Below, piece by piece: positions 1 to 7,375 of a DNA stretch of 64,000 nucleotides. Below the pieces are notes generated by a model. That model saw nothing but the letters and a program-made list of their open reading frames with translations, ran no database searches and was not told the origin of the DNA. Made by a program: the position numbers and the translations under genes. Source of the DNA: CAZAEL01 sp964484135 (lineage in GTDB: Bacteria > Elusimicrobiota > Elusimicrobia > FEN-1173); NCBI GenBank assembly GCA_964484135.1, contig CAZAEL010000001.1, positions 39,638-103,637 of the forward strand, in the 5' to 3' direction. The first letter of the stretch is position 1. Each line of letters opens with the position of its first letter.

Positions 1-159
1 GCCCAGGGGGTGGTGAAAACCGTTCCCGTGGGGCGTGGCTCCGTGGTGGCGTTGCGGGCGAAGGCCGCGTACGAATTGATGCAGCGTGAGATCCAAAGGT
101 TTCCGGACCTGCTGATCGCGGCCGGCAAACGGCATTTGGCGGAGGGGAAGGCGCGATGA
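1..159 (+). CDS. C-terminal end of an unidentified protein (partial)
   Basis: An open frame enters from the left edge and stops at TGA 157-159, giving the last 52 residues of a protein that ends in HLAEGKAR. The tail is basic and helical in character (for example AYELMQREIQRF) and shows no motif I recognise. Its stop codon overlaps the ATG of the next gene (ATGA at 156-159), the same coupling seen throughout the locus, so it is very likely the upstream member of the same operon. No function can be assigned from this fragment. Confidence 0.6.
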   Translation, partial: AQGVVKTVPVGRGSVVALRAKAAYELMQREIQRFPDLLIAAGKRHLAEGKAR

Positions 160-1481
160 CGTCCTTGAAGAAAATCGTGGAGGAGCTTTACCCTCTTCAT
201 CGCACCCTGGTGTCCGACGGCACGGACCGGGCCCTGGAGATCATCGGCGCCCATTTCCCGGCACAGGGCGGATACGGGATGGAGACCTATCCTCCGGGGG
301 AGCCGGCCTGGACCTGGACCCTGCCGGAGCGGTACGTGGTGCACGAGGCCTATTTGGAGATGGAGGGTGGGAAACGGGTGGTGGATTTCCGCGACAACCC
401 CCTGCACCTGGTGTCCTACTCCTTGCCCGTGGATCAGGTGTTGAGCTGGGCGGAGCTGGCGCCCCGCCTGCATTTTTCCGAGAAACGGCCCCAAGCCATC
501 CCCTGGGAGTTCAAATATTACGAGCGGAGCTGGGGTTTTTGCCTGCCCAAGGTCCAATACGACGCCCTGCCCCGGGACAAAAAGTACAGGGCCGTGATCC
601 GGTCCGAGTTCGTCAAGGACCCGGCACAAGGGCTCCGCGTCGGGCGCGGCCTGCTGGCGCCCGGCGGCGGCGCGGACCCGGCTTTCGGCGAGTTCCTGTA
701 CTGCGCCAACGTCTGCCACCCGTACCAGGTCAACGACAGCATCACGGGCGTGGCCGTGGCCCTGGAGGTGGCGCGGCGGCTGGCGGAGAAGCCCCTGCCG
801 CCCCATTCCATGGCCGTGCGTTTCCTGTTCTGTCCGGAGACCATCGGCAGCGTGGCGTACCTGTCCCGGCACGAGGACCTGATCCCACGCTTTCGCGGCG
901 GCCTGTACTGCGAGATGTGCGGCCACCGCAACAGCCTGCTCCTGCAGCACACCCTGGAGGACGACCATCCCCTGGACCGGGCGGCCCGGGCCGCGCTCCG
1001 GGCCCAAGGCAAGCCCTTCCGGGAGGTCCGCTTCGCCGAAGGGCCGGTGAACGACGAGTTCGTCATGAGCAGCCCGGGCGTGGAGGTCCCGGCCATCTCC
1101 CTGTCCCGCTGGCCCTACGACGAATACCACACCAGCGACGACAACCCGTCCATCGTCCATGAGGACATGCTGCAAGAGACAGCGGACGCGATCGAGGACA
1201 TCGTCCGCGCCTTCGCCTCAGACTTCGTGCCCCGCGCCCGGGTCAAGGGGCCCATCTTCCTGAGCCGGTACGGCTTGTGGGTGGACTGGCGGGTGAACAA
1301 AAAATTGAACGCGGCCCTGGACCAGGTCCTGGCCCGGCTCAACGGGCGCCATTCGGTTTCCGAGATCGCGGAGGCCGCGGGCCTGGAATACGGCGAAACG
1401 CGGTCTTACATCGAGAAGTTCATCTCCCACGGGCTGGTGGAGGCGTTGCCCCTGCCGCCGCGTCGGGGCGGGAGCCGCTGA
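156..1481 (+). CDS. DUF4910 aminopeptidase-like protein with C-terminal winged helix
   Basis: This 441-residue protein resembles the DUF4910/DUF2172 family, which has an M28-like zinc aminopeptidase fold. Candidate metal ligands in the usual order are the His of CHPYQVNDS, the Asp of the same motif, the Glu of CPETIGS and the His of EYHTSDDN. The last 80 or so residues look like a winged helix (RLNGRHSVSEIAEAAGLEYG). Family members are common in polysaccharide loci of Leptospira and other bacteria, but their substrate is not established; hydrolysis or transfer at an amide on a sugar or lipid carrier is inference. The start overlaps the preceding stop and the stop overlaps the next start, so it is translationally coupled on both sides. 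Confidence 0.8.
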   Translation: MTSLKKIVEELYPLHRTLVSDGTDRALEIIGAHFPAQGGYGMETYPPGEPAWTWTLPERYVVHEAYLEMEGGKRVVDFRDNPLHLVSYSLPVDQVLSWAELAPRLHFSEKRPQAIPWEFKYYERSWGFCLPKVQYDALPRDKKYRAVIRSEFVKDPAQGLRVGRGLLAPGGGADPAFGEFLYCANVCHPYQVNDSITGVAVALEVARRLAEKPLPPHSMAVRFLFCPETIGSVAYLSRHEDLIPRFRGGLYCEMCGHRNSLLLQHTLEDDHPLDRAARAALRAQGKPFREVRFAEGPVNDEFVMSSPGVEVPAISLSRWPYDEYHTSDDNPSIVHEDMLQETADAIEDIVRAFASDFVPRARVKGPIFLSRYGLWVDWRVNKKLNAALDQVLARLNGRHSVSEIAEAAGLEYGETRSYIEKFISHGLVEALPLPPRRGGSR

Positions 1482-3211
1482 TGTTCCTGGCCGTCACCGC
1501 GCTGGAAGAATTCTGGGACCCGGCCCAGGACATGCTGTTCCTGGGCCCCTGGTGCCTGCGGCACGACCGCCGGGCCCGCTGGCCCAAGGCCCAGCCGCGC
1601 GTGCTGCCCAACCCCTGGCGGGACCGGGAGCGGTTCGGCCAAGCCGTGGCCTATTGCCGGGACACGGCCGAGCGCCTTTTGCAGGGACTCGCCGAGAGAC
1701 TGAACGCGGCGTTGGGCCTGTCCCGCGAAACGCGGTACTGGCGCACCCTCCTGGGCCTGTGGCTGACGTACCACGTCCAGCAGACGTACGACCACTACGC
1801 GCACCTGCAGGACGCGCTGAAGGCCCATCCGGGCCTGGCCACCCTGCGGCTGGACCCTTCGTCCCATGTGACGCCCTGGGACGGGTCCGACTTCATGCGC
1901 CTGAGCCTGGAGGACGCGTACCATCTGCAGATCTATTCCCACGTCCTGTCCCATCTGCTGCCCGGCTCCCCGACGCGGGCCCTGGAACAGGGGGCCGCAG
2001 GCGCGGGCCGCTCTTCCCGCGGCCTGCCCCGTTTTTTCCGTCGTTGTCTGTGGAGCGCGGGCGGTCTGCGGAACGGCGCGGGGGCGGTGTGGACCTATGA
2101 TCTCTATCTTCGGCCCTGGGAAGAAGGGGAGCTGGCGTTGAGAACGGGGTTTCGCGTCCGGCCCTTTTGCGAAGAACTGCCGGCAAAACCGGGGCCCGTG
2201 GAACCGAGCCCCCACCGGGCCGGGCTCAAGGATTTGCCGGCCCGGGACGAGTTTGAGAAAATCCTGGTGTCCGGCCTGCCCCGACATCTGCCTTGCCTCT
2301 ATTTGGAGGGTTTCCCCGCGGCCCGGGACTTCGTCCAAGGCATCCTTCGGAAAGGGGCGCCCGCGGCCATCGCCACGGCCGGCCAATGGGACGGCAGCGA
2401 GGCCCTGAAGTTCCTGGCCGCGGAGGCGGCGGAGCGAGGGACCCGGCTCCTGTCCCTGCAGCACGGCGGCGGGTACGGTTTTTTGAAATACGCGCCCGCG
2501 GAGGAATTCGAGCGGGCCATATCGGACCGGTTCTACGCCTGGGGATGGGCGGGTCTGGCCCAGGACCCGAAAGTGAAGGACCTGCCCCATCCCAAGGTGT
2601 CCAGGCCCCTGTCCCCCGATCCCGCGGGCCACGTGCTCCTGGTGTCGTCCCTGGAGCCCAGGCACAACATCCGGCTGGGCCGGGGCCCGCTGGGCGACCA
2701 GGGGGAGGAATATCTGGAGTGGCAGACGGGGTTCATCGCGGCGCTGTCCCCGGAAACGCGGGCGTCCCTCTTGGTGCGCGCCTACGCCGTGGACTACGGC
2801 TGGGGCCAGGCGTCGCGGCTGAGGGACCGTTTCCCGGGCCTGCGCCTGGACTCGCCCGACGCGCCCTTCCGGAAAAGCCTGGGGCGGTCCCGCCTGGCGG
2901 TGTTCGACCACCCCGGCACCACCTGGCTGGAGGCCCTGGCCGCGGGCGTGCCCTGCCTGGCCTTTTGGGACCAGCGCTATTGGGAGCTGCGCGACGGGGC
3001 CCGGCCCTTTTTGCGGCGGCTCCGCGACGCGGGCCTGTGGCACGATTCCCCGGAGTCGGCCGCGGCCCGCCTCGAGGCCGTTCGGAAAGACCCGCAAGAC
3101 TGGTGGGCGTCGCCGACCGTGTCCGCGGCGCGGGAGGCTTTCGTGGAGACCTTCGCCCGGGGCAGCGCGCGCTGGGCCGAGGCCTGGGCCCGGGAGTGGG
3201 CGTCCCTGTGA
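1481..3211 (+). CDS. LIC12162-family putative surface-carbohydrate transferase
   Basis: The start was set at ATG 1481, which overlaps the previous TGA; the open frame extends further upstream but only inside the preceding gene. The 576-residue product begins with TALEEFWD and ILFLGPWC-like sequence (here MLFLGPWC), the signature I associate with the LIC12162 family of putative transferases from O-antigen loci. The C-terminal half, with SLQHGGGYG near the middle and a late FDHPGTTWLEALAAGVP segment, resembles the CDP-glycerol glycerophosphotransferase/GT-B type of donor-binding domain. It most likely transfers a sugar or phospho-polyol in the cytoplasm; the donor and acceptor are unknown. Family assignment is fairly good, function is not. 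Confidence 0.75.
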   Translation: MFLAVTALEEFWDPAQDMLFLGPWCLRHDRRARWPKAQPRVLPNPWRDRERFGQAVAYCRDTAERLLQGLAERLNAALGLSRETRYWRTLLGLWLTYHVQQTYDHYAHLQDALKAHPGLATLRLDPSSHVTPWDGSDFMRLSLEDAYHLQIYSHVLSHLLPGSPTRALEQGAAGAGRSSRGLPRFFRRCLWSAGGLRNGAGAVWTYDLYLRPWEEGELALRTGFRVRPFCEELPAKPGPVEPSPHRAGLKDLPARDEFEKILVSGLPRHLPCLYLEGFPAARDFVQGILRKGAPAAIATAGQWDGSEALKFLAAEAAERGTRLLSLQHGGGYGFLKYAPAEEFERAISDRFYAWGWAGLAQDPKVKDLPHPKVSRPLSPDPAGHVLLVSSLEPRHNIRLGRGPLGDQGEEYLEWQTGFIAALSPETRASLLVRAYAVDYGWGQASRLRDRFPGLRLDSPDAPFRKSLGRSRLAVFDHPGTTWLEALAAGVPCLAFWDQRYWELRDGARPFLRRLRDAGLWHDSPESAAARLEAVRKDPQDWWASPTVSAAREAFVETFARGSARWAEAWAREWASL

Positions 3212-3924
3212 ATCCATCGGTCAGCGTGATCATGGCCGCGTACAACCAGGCGGACTTTTTGGAGGAAGCCCTCCAGAGCCTCCTGGCCCAAACTTTGAAC
3301 AGGTCCCAATTCGAGATCCTGGTGGTGGACGACGGCTCCACGGACCGCACCGCGGAGGTCCTTTCCAAACACCGGAAGGACGTCGTGGCGATCCGAAAGG
3401 AGCACAGCGGCCTGGCGGACACCTGCAACCGGGGCCTCGCCCGGGCCCGGGGCGAGTACGTGGTGCGCGTGGATTCGGACGACGCGGCGGAGCCGGAGTT
3501 GCTGGCCCTGGGAAAGGCGGCGCTGGACCAAGACCCCGGCGCGGTCTGCGTGTTTTCGGACCGGTGGGAGGCGGGGCCCCGGGGCGCGCGCCGCGCGGGC
3601 GCGGATCCGCGCAACATTTATGAACAGGTGGCCTGCGGGGTCATGATGCGCCGGAACGCGGTGCTGGAGGCGGGCGGGTTCCGCCCCCTTTTTTGGGAGG
3701 AGTACGACCTGTTCCTTCGGCTCAAGCAGAAAGGGGGATTTTCGTACATCCCCCGGCCCCTGTACCGCTATCGAATCCATCCGGGAGGCATGACCCAGGA
3801 CCCCGCGGCCCGGCGCCGGGGCTGGGAGGAGCTCATCGCCCGATGGGGGCTGGAGGCGCTGCGGGCCGCGGGCAGCCATCCGGAGATGGAACAGGTCGCG
3901 CGGGAAAAAGGGGTGCGTTCATGA
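3208..3924 (+). CDS. Family 2 glycosyltransferase
   Basis: The start is GTG 3208, overlapping the preceding TGA (GTGA). The 238-residue product has the standard GT-A features: an N-terminal SVIMAAYNQ strand, EILVVDDGSTD near residue 40, RVDSDD as the metal-binding DxD, and a C-terminal W-E-E-Y-D acceptor-side motif typical of GT2. It is a compact soluble enzyme with no membrane segment and should act on the cytoplasmic side on a lipid-linked glycan. A much longer frame reading runs upstream through the previous gene but is only a GC-rich shadow. Donor sugar cannot be predicted. Confidence 0.88.
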   Translation: MNPSVSVIMAAYNQADFLEEALQSLLAQTLNRSQFEILVVDDGSTDRTAEVLSKHRKDVVAIRKEHSGLADTCNRGLARARGEYVVRVDSDDAAEPELLALGKAALDQDPGAVCVFSDRWEAGPRGARRAGADPRNIYEQVACGVMMRRNAVLEAGGFRPLFWEEYDLFLRLKQKGGFSYIPRPLYRYRIHPGGMTQDPAARRRGWEELIARWGLEALRAAGSHPEMEQVAREKGVRS

Positions 3925-4736
3925 AAAGGCATGTGACCGTGATCGCGGAGATCGGGGAGAACCACGTGGGGGACATGGAGCGGGCCAAGGAAATGGTGCG
4001 GGCCGCGGCCCGGGCCGGGGCGGACATTGTGAAGTTCCAGTCCTACCGGGCCGAGGACGTGGCGCCCGACGACCCGGAGAAGGAGTGGTTCGCCAAGGTC
4101 CAGCTCTCGGACGAGGCCCACGCGTCCCTCAAGGCCCTGGCGGAGCAAGAGGGTGTGGAGTTCCTGAGCGCGCCCTTCACCCTGGAGAGGGCCCGTTTCC
4201 TCTGCGAAACATTGGGCCTGAAAAAGATCAAGATCGGTTCCTCTGAAATGTTGAACACGAGGCTTTTGGACTACGTGGCGCGCCGGGCCCGCACCGTGTA
4301 CCTGTCCACGGGCCTGGCCACCCTGGCGGAGGTGCGCCGGGCCGTGGCCCGCCTGAAGCCCGTGAAGGACCTTTGCCTGCTCCACTGCGTGACCCAGTAC
4401 CCCACCCGGCCGGAGGACGCCAACCTGTTGGCCATCCCCCTGCTCAAGCGGGCCTTTCCCCGCTGCCGCGTGGGCTATTCCGACCACACCCTGGGCATCC
4501 GCGCCGCGGTGGCGTCCGCGGCCCTGGGCGCGGAGGTGATCGAAAAACATTTCACCCTGGACAAGTCCCTGCCGGGCACGGACCACGTGTTGTCCGCGGA
4601 CCCGGAGGAGCTGAAGACCCTGGTGCGGGAGGTCCGCGCCCTGGAGGTCCTCCTGGGCCGCCCCGAGAAAAAGCCCGTGGCCGGGGAAAGGGCCATCAAA
4701 AAATTCGTCCGGTCCCGATTTCCCAAAACGCGGTGA
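3921..4736 (+). CDS. NeuB/SpsE-like nonulosonate-type synthase lacking the SAF domain
   Basis: The 271-residue product matches the TIM-barrel half of N-acetylneuraminate synthase: IAEIGENHVGD at the N-terminus, ADIVKFQSY, FLSAPFT, IKIGSSEM, LHCVTQYPT and GYSDHTLGI, ending with EKHFTLDKSLPGTDH. Family enzymes condense phosphoenolpyruvate with an amino sugar to make a sialic-acid-like 2-keto acid. Typical NeuB proteins are about 340 residues and end in an antifreeze-like SAF domain that helps cover the neighbouring active site; here the protein stops just after the barrel. A short form could have a changed substrate or need a partner. The start overlaps the previous stop (ATGA), and an SpsF-like cytidylyltransferase follows five bases later. 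Confidence 0.88.
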   Translation: MKRHVTVIAEIGENHVGDMERAKEMVRAAARAGADIVKFQSYRAEDVAPDDPEKEWFAKVQLSDEAHASLKALAEQEGVEFLSAPFTLERARFLCETLGLKKIKIGSSEMLNTRLLDYVARRARTVYLSTGLATLAEVRRAVARLKPVKDLCLLHCVTQYPTRPEDANLLAIPLLKRAFPRCRVGYSDHTLGIRAAVASAALGAEVIEKHFTLDKSLPGTDHVLSADPEELKTLVREVRALEVLLGRPEKKPVAGERAIKKFVRSRFPKTR

Positions 4737-4740
4737 GCCG

Positions 4741-5463
4741 ATGACGAAAGCCGGTGGAAAGGTGGTGGCCCTGGTGCAGGCGCGCATGGGGTCCCGTCGT
4801 TTTCCGGGCAAGATGACCCAACGCCTGGGGCCGTATCCCCTCATCCGGTGGGTTTTGGAGCGCGTGCGCCGGTGCCGGCGGGTGGATGAAGCGGTCCTGG
4901 CCACCTCCACGGACCCGGCCAACGACGTTCTGGAGCGGGAGGCCCGGGACCTGGGGCTGAGCGCGTACCGCGGGGCGGAGGAGGACGTGCTGGACCGGTT
5001 CCTCCGGGCCGCGTCAGCCCACGGGGCCGGGCACGTGGTGCGGGTCTGCGCGGACAACCCCTTTGTGGCGCCGGAGGAGGTGGACCGCCTGGTGGATTTT
5101 TATCGGCGGGAGGGACCGGATTACGCCTTCAACCACGTGCCCCGCATGGACAACCGATACCCGGACGGCTTGGGCGCGGAGATGCTCTCCTTTCCCTTGT
5201 TGAAACAGCTGGGCCGGCTGGCCGCGGAGCCCCGCCACCGGGAGCACGCGACCCTTTATTTGTGGGACCACGCGGACCAATTCCGCCTGGCCACCTTTCC
5301 GGCGCCGACGGACATCGCGGGCCCGGAGGTGAAGCTGGACGTGGACAGGCCCGAGGACTTGGAGCGCCTGTCCCGCCTGCCCTGCGCCGCGGACATCGGG
5401 GCCCCGGCCCGAGTGGTGGTGCGGGACTACAAGGCCTTGTACGGCGGGGAGAAAAAAACGTGA
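4741..5463 (+). CDS. SpsF-like CMP-sugar cytidylyltransferase
   Basis: The 240-residue protein starts with VVALVQARMGSRRFPGKM, the nucleotide-binding loop of the SpsF branch of acylneuraminate/CMP-KDO cytidylyltransferases. CADNPF (residues near 102) and a C-terminal LDVDRPEDLERL are also family hallmarks. It should transfer CMP from CTP to an acidic sugar or related acid, most simply the product of the NeuB-like synthase encoded just upstream. It sits between that synthase and a methyltransferase whose GTG start overlaps this stop. The exact acid is unknown; SpsF itself is a polysaccharide-locus protein rather than a proven sialate activator. Confidence 0.85.
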   Translation: MTKAGGKVVALVQARMGSRRFPGKMTQRLGPYPLIRWVLERVRRCRRVDEAVLATSTDPANDVLEREARDLGLSAYRGAEEDVLDRFLRAASAHGAGHVVRVCADNPFVAPEEVDRLVDFYRREGPDYAFNHVPRMDNRYPDGLGAEMLSFPLLKQLGRLAAEPRHREHATLYLWDHADQFRLATFPAPTDIAGPEVKLDVDRPEDLERLSRLPCAADIGAPARVVVRDYKALYGGEKKT

Positions 5464-6539
5464 CAGCGGTCCGGGCGGAACAGGCGCTGGAGGACCGGCT
5501 GGAATTCCTCCGCTGCCCGGCCTGTGGCCGCGAGCTCAGGAACAACGGCCAGGCCTTGGCCTGCGCGGGCTGCGGCGCTTCCTACCCGGTGGTCCGCGAC
5601 AACGGAGGCCTCTGGGCGCGGCTCTGCCGGCCCGTTGACGGGACCAAGGGGGAGATCCAAACCTTTTGGGGGGACCTGTACAAACAGTGGCATCAAGGGT
5701 CGGACGCGGCCCTGACCACGGAGTCTTTGTTGCTCCTGCTCTCGTCTTTGGAGGAGATGTTCCGGAGGCGCCGCCATCTGGCCGCGACCGAGATGGACCT
5801 GTCCGCCCTGGCCGGCCAGCGGGTGTGCGAGATCGGGTCCGGCGCCGGCGCCCACTCCGCCCTGTTCCGCAAACACGGGGCCCACGTCACGTCCGTGGAC
5901 ATGACCCCGGAGCGGGTCTCGGCCACGGCCCATAAGCTGGATTTGCTGAAGGCCCTGTCCCCGGGCAGCGGCTTGGCCCTGCAGGCGGACGCGGAGCGGC
6001 TTCCGTTCGCGGACGGGTCCTTCGACATCGTGTACAGCAACGGCGTCCTGCACCACACCGAGGACACGGAACAAAGTCTGCGGGAGGTCCATCGGGTGCT
6101 CAGTCCCGGCGGCCAGGCGGTGTTGATGCTGTACGCCCGGCACTCGGCGCTGTACTGGCTTAAGCTTTTCCCCCAGGGGCTCCTGAGCGGCGCGGTGTTC
6201 CGCGAGCCCGAGTCCCGGTGGCTGGGCCGCGTCACCGAGGGGCGTCCCCGGTTCGCGGGCCAGCCCAACCCGGTCACGCGGGTGTACAGCGAAAAGGCGC
6301 TGCGGCGCCTGCTCCGGGATTTCCGCCGGGTGGAACTGCGCAAGAACGGGTACTCCTTCGGCCACGCCCCCGTTCCCCGGTCCGAAGGACTGCGCCAGCG
6401 GCTGCTGGCCGCCTTGGGCGCCAAATCCTACGAGGGCGCGGTCCTGGTGTACGGCCGGCCCTACATTCCGGAGACGGGGCCGGAGCTTTTCCTGGGCCGT
6501 TGGCTGGGTTTTGATTGGGACATCCGGGCCGTGAAATGA
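5460..6539 (+). CDS. SAM-dependent methyltransferase with N-terminal zinc-ribbon
   Basis: GTG 5460 overlaps the preceding TGA and gives a 359-residue protein. Residues about 15-45 carry two CxxC-type knuckles (RCPACGREL and CAGCGASYPV), a Trm112-like zinc ribbon often fused to methyltransferases of this kind. The Rossmann core follows, with VCEIGSGAGAHS as motif I, a VTSVDMT acidic strand and FDIVYSNGVLHH as motif IV. It is a methyltransf_11-type enzyme. In this setting it probably methylates a sugar intermediate or a glycan terminus in the cytoplasm. The C-terminal tail (PETGPELFLGRWLGFDWD) shows no known motif. Confidence 0.85.
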   Translation: MTAVRAEQALEDRLEFLRCPACGRELRNNGQALACAGCGASYPVVRDNGGLWARLCRPVDGTKGEIQTFWGDLYKQWHQGSDAALTTESLLLLLSSLEEMFRRRRHLAATEMDLSALAGQRVCEIGSGAGAHSALFRKHGAHVTSVDMTPERVSATAHKLDLLKALSPGSGLALQADAERLPFADGSFDIVYSNGVLHHTEDTEQSLREVHRVLSPGGQAVLMLYARHSALYWLKLFPQGLLSGAVFREPESRWLGRVTEGRPRFAGQPNPVTRVYSEKALRRLLRDFRRVELRKNGYSFGHAPVPRSEGLRQRLLAALGAKSYEGAVLVYGRPYIPETGPELFLGRWLGFDWDIRAVK

Positions 6540-7369
6540 GCGGACGCCAGGTGCTCCTGGAACGATGGCGCCTCCGGTCCCTGCAAAGGGCCCTGGCCGA
6601 ACAGGGCCGGGGGTCCCTGATGGAAAGGCTGCGGGAGATCGCGCCGGACCTGAGCCGCCAGTATACGTCGCTGGAGGGCGCGGCGGGCGCGTACGCGGAG
6701 CTCAAGCGGCGCGGCCAGCACGCTTTCCAGTGCGGCCTCATGCTGAAGGCCCTGGAGCGGTTCCCCCGGGGGCGGCTTCAGGTGGTGGACATCGGGGACT
6801 CCGCCGGCACCCACATGCTCTATTTGAAGGAACTCGCGAAGGGGACATTCGACGTGGAGACGCTGAGCGTGAACCTGGACCTCGAGGCCGTGGAGAAGAT
6901 CCGGGCGCGGGGGTTGCCGGCCATGCTTTGCCGGGCGGAGAAACTGTCCCTGGACCGGCCCGTGGACCTCTTCACCTGCTTCGAGACTTTGGAGCATTTG
7001 CACGACCCGTCCCTGTTCCTGCGGCGTCTGGCCAAGGCGCCGGGGGACGGCCGCCTCCTGGTCACGGTCCCGTACCAGCGGCAGAGCCGGGTGGGGCTGC
7101 GGCACGTCCGCCGGGAAATCCCAAGGCCCGTGCGCGCCGAGGAGGAGCACATTTTTGAATTGAGCCCGGGGGACTGGACCCTGCTGTTCCGGCACGCGGG
7201 CTGGCGCGTGGTCATGGAAGAGACGTACCACCAATACCCCAGGCGCTGGCCCCTGTTGCGCGGCCTGTGGGCCTGGTATTGGCGGCGCGCGGATTTCGAG
7301 GGGTTCTGGGGCGCGCTCCTGGAAAAGGACACGTCCCTGTCGGACCTTTACCGGGACTGGGAGGAGTGA
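6536..7369 (+). CDS. Class I SAM-dependent methyltransferase
   Basis: The start is ATG 6536, overlapping the previous TGA. The 277-residue product shows a Rossmann motif I of slightly unusual form (VVDIGDSAGTHMLYLKEL, with Asp-Ser in place of the more common Gly-x-Gly), then LFTCFETLEHLHDP, which is the typical motif IV with the ETLEH signature seen in methyltransf_23/11 proteins. GRLLVTVPYQ follows. It is likely a cytoplasmic sugar or lipid methyltransferase. Its N-terminal 90 residues are basic and helical and have no clear family. It is one of four methyltransferase genes in the first 14 kb. Confidence 0.8.
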   Translation: MSGRQVLLERWRLRSLQRALAEQGRGSLMERLREIAPDLSRQYTSLEGAAGAYAELKRRGQHAFQCGLMLKALERFPRGRLQVVDIGDSAGTHMLYLKELAKGTFDVETLSVNLDLEAVEKIRARGLPAMLCRAEKLSLDRPVDLFTCFETLEHLHDPSLFLRRLAKAPGDGRLLVTVPYQRQSRVGLRHVRREIPRPVRAEEEHIFELSPGDWTLLFRHAGWRVVMEETYHQYPRRWPLLRGLWAWYWRRADFEGFWGALLEKDTSLSDLYRDWEE

Positions 7370-7375
7370 CGGGGC

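Noticed and set aside
1406..3217. Long open frames on the minus strand opposite the glycan genes, for example the one across 1406-3217
   Set aside because: They are Pro/Gly/Arg/Ala-rich shadows produced by GC-rich codons, lack any family motif, have no ribosome site and lie opposite well-supported genes.
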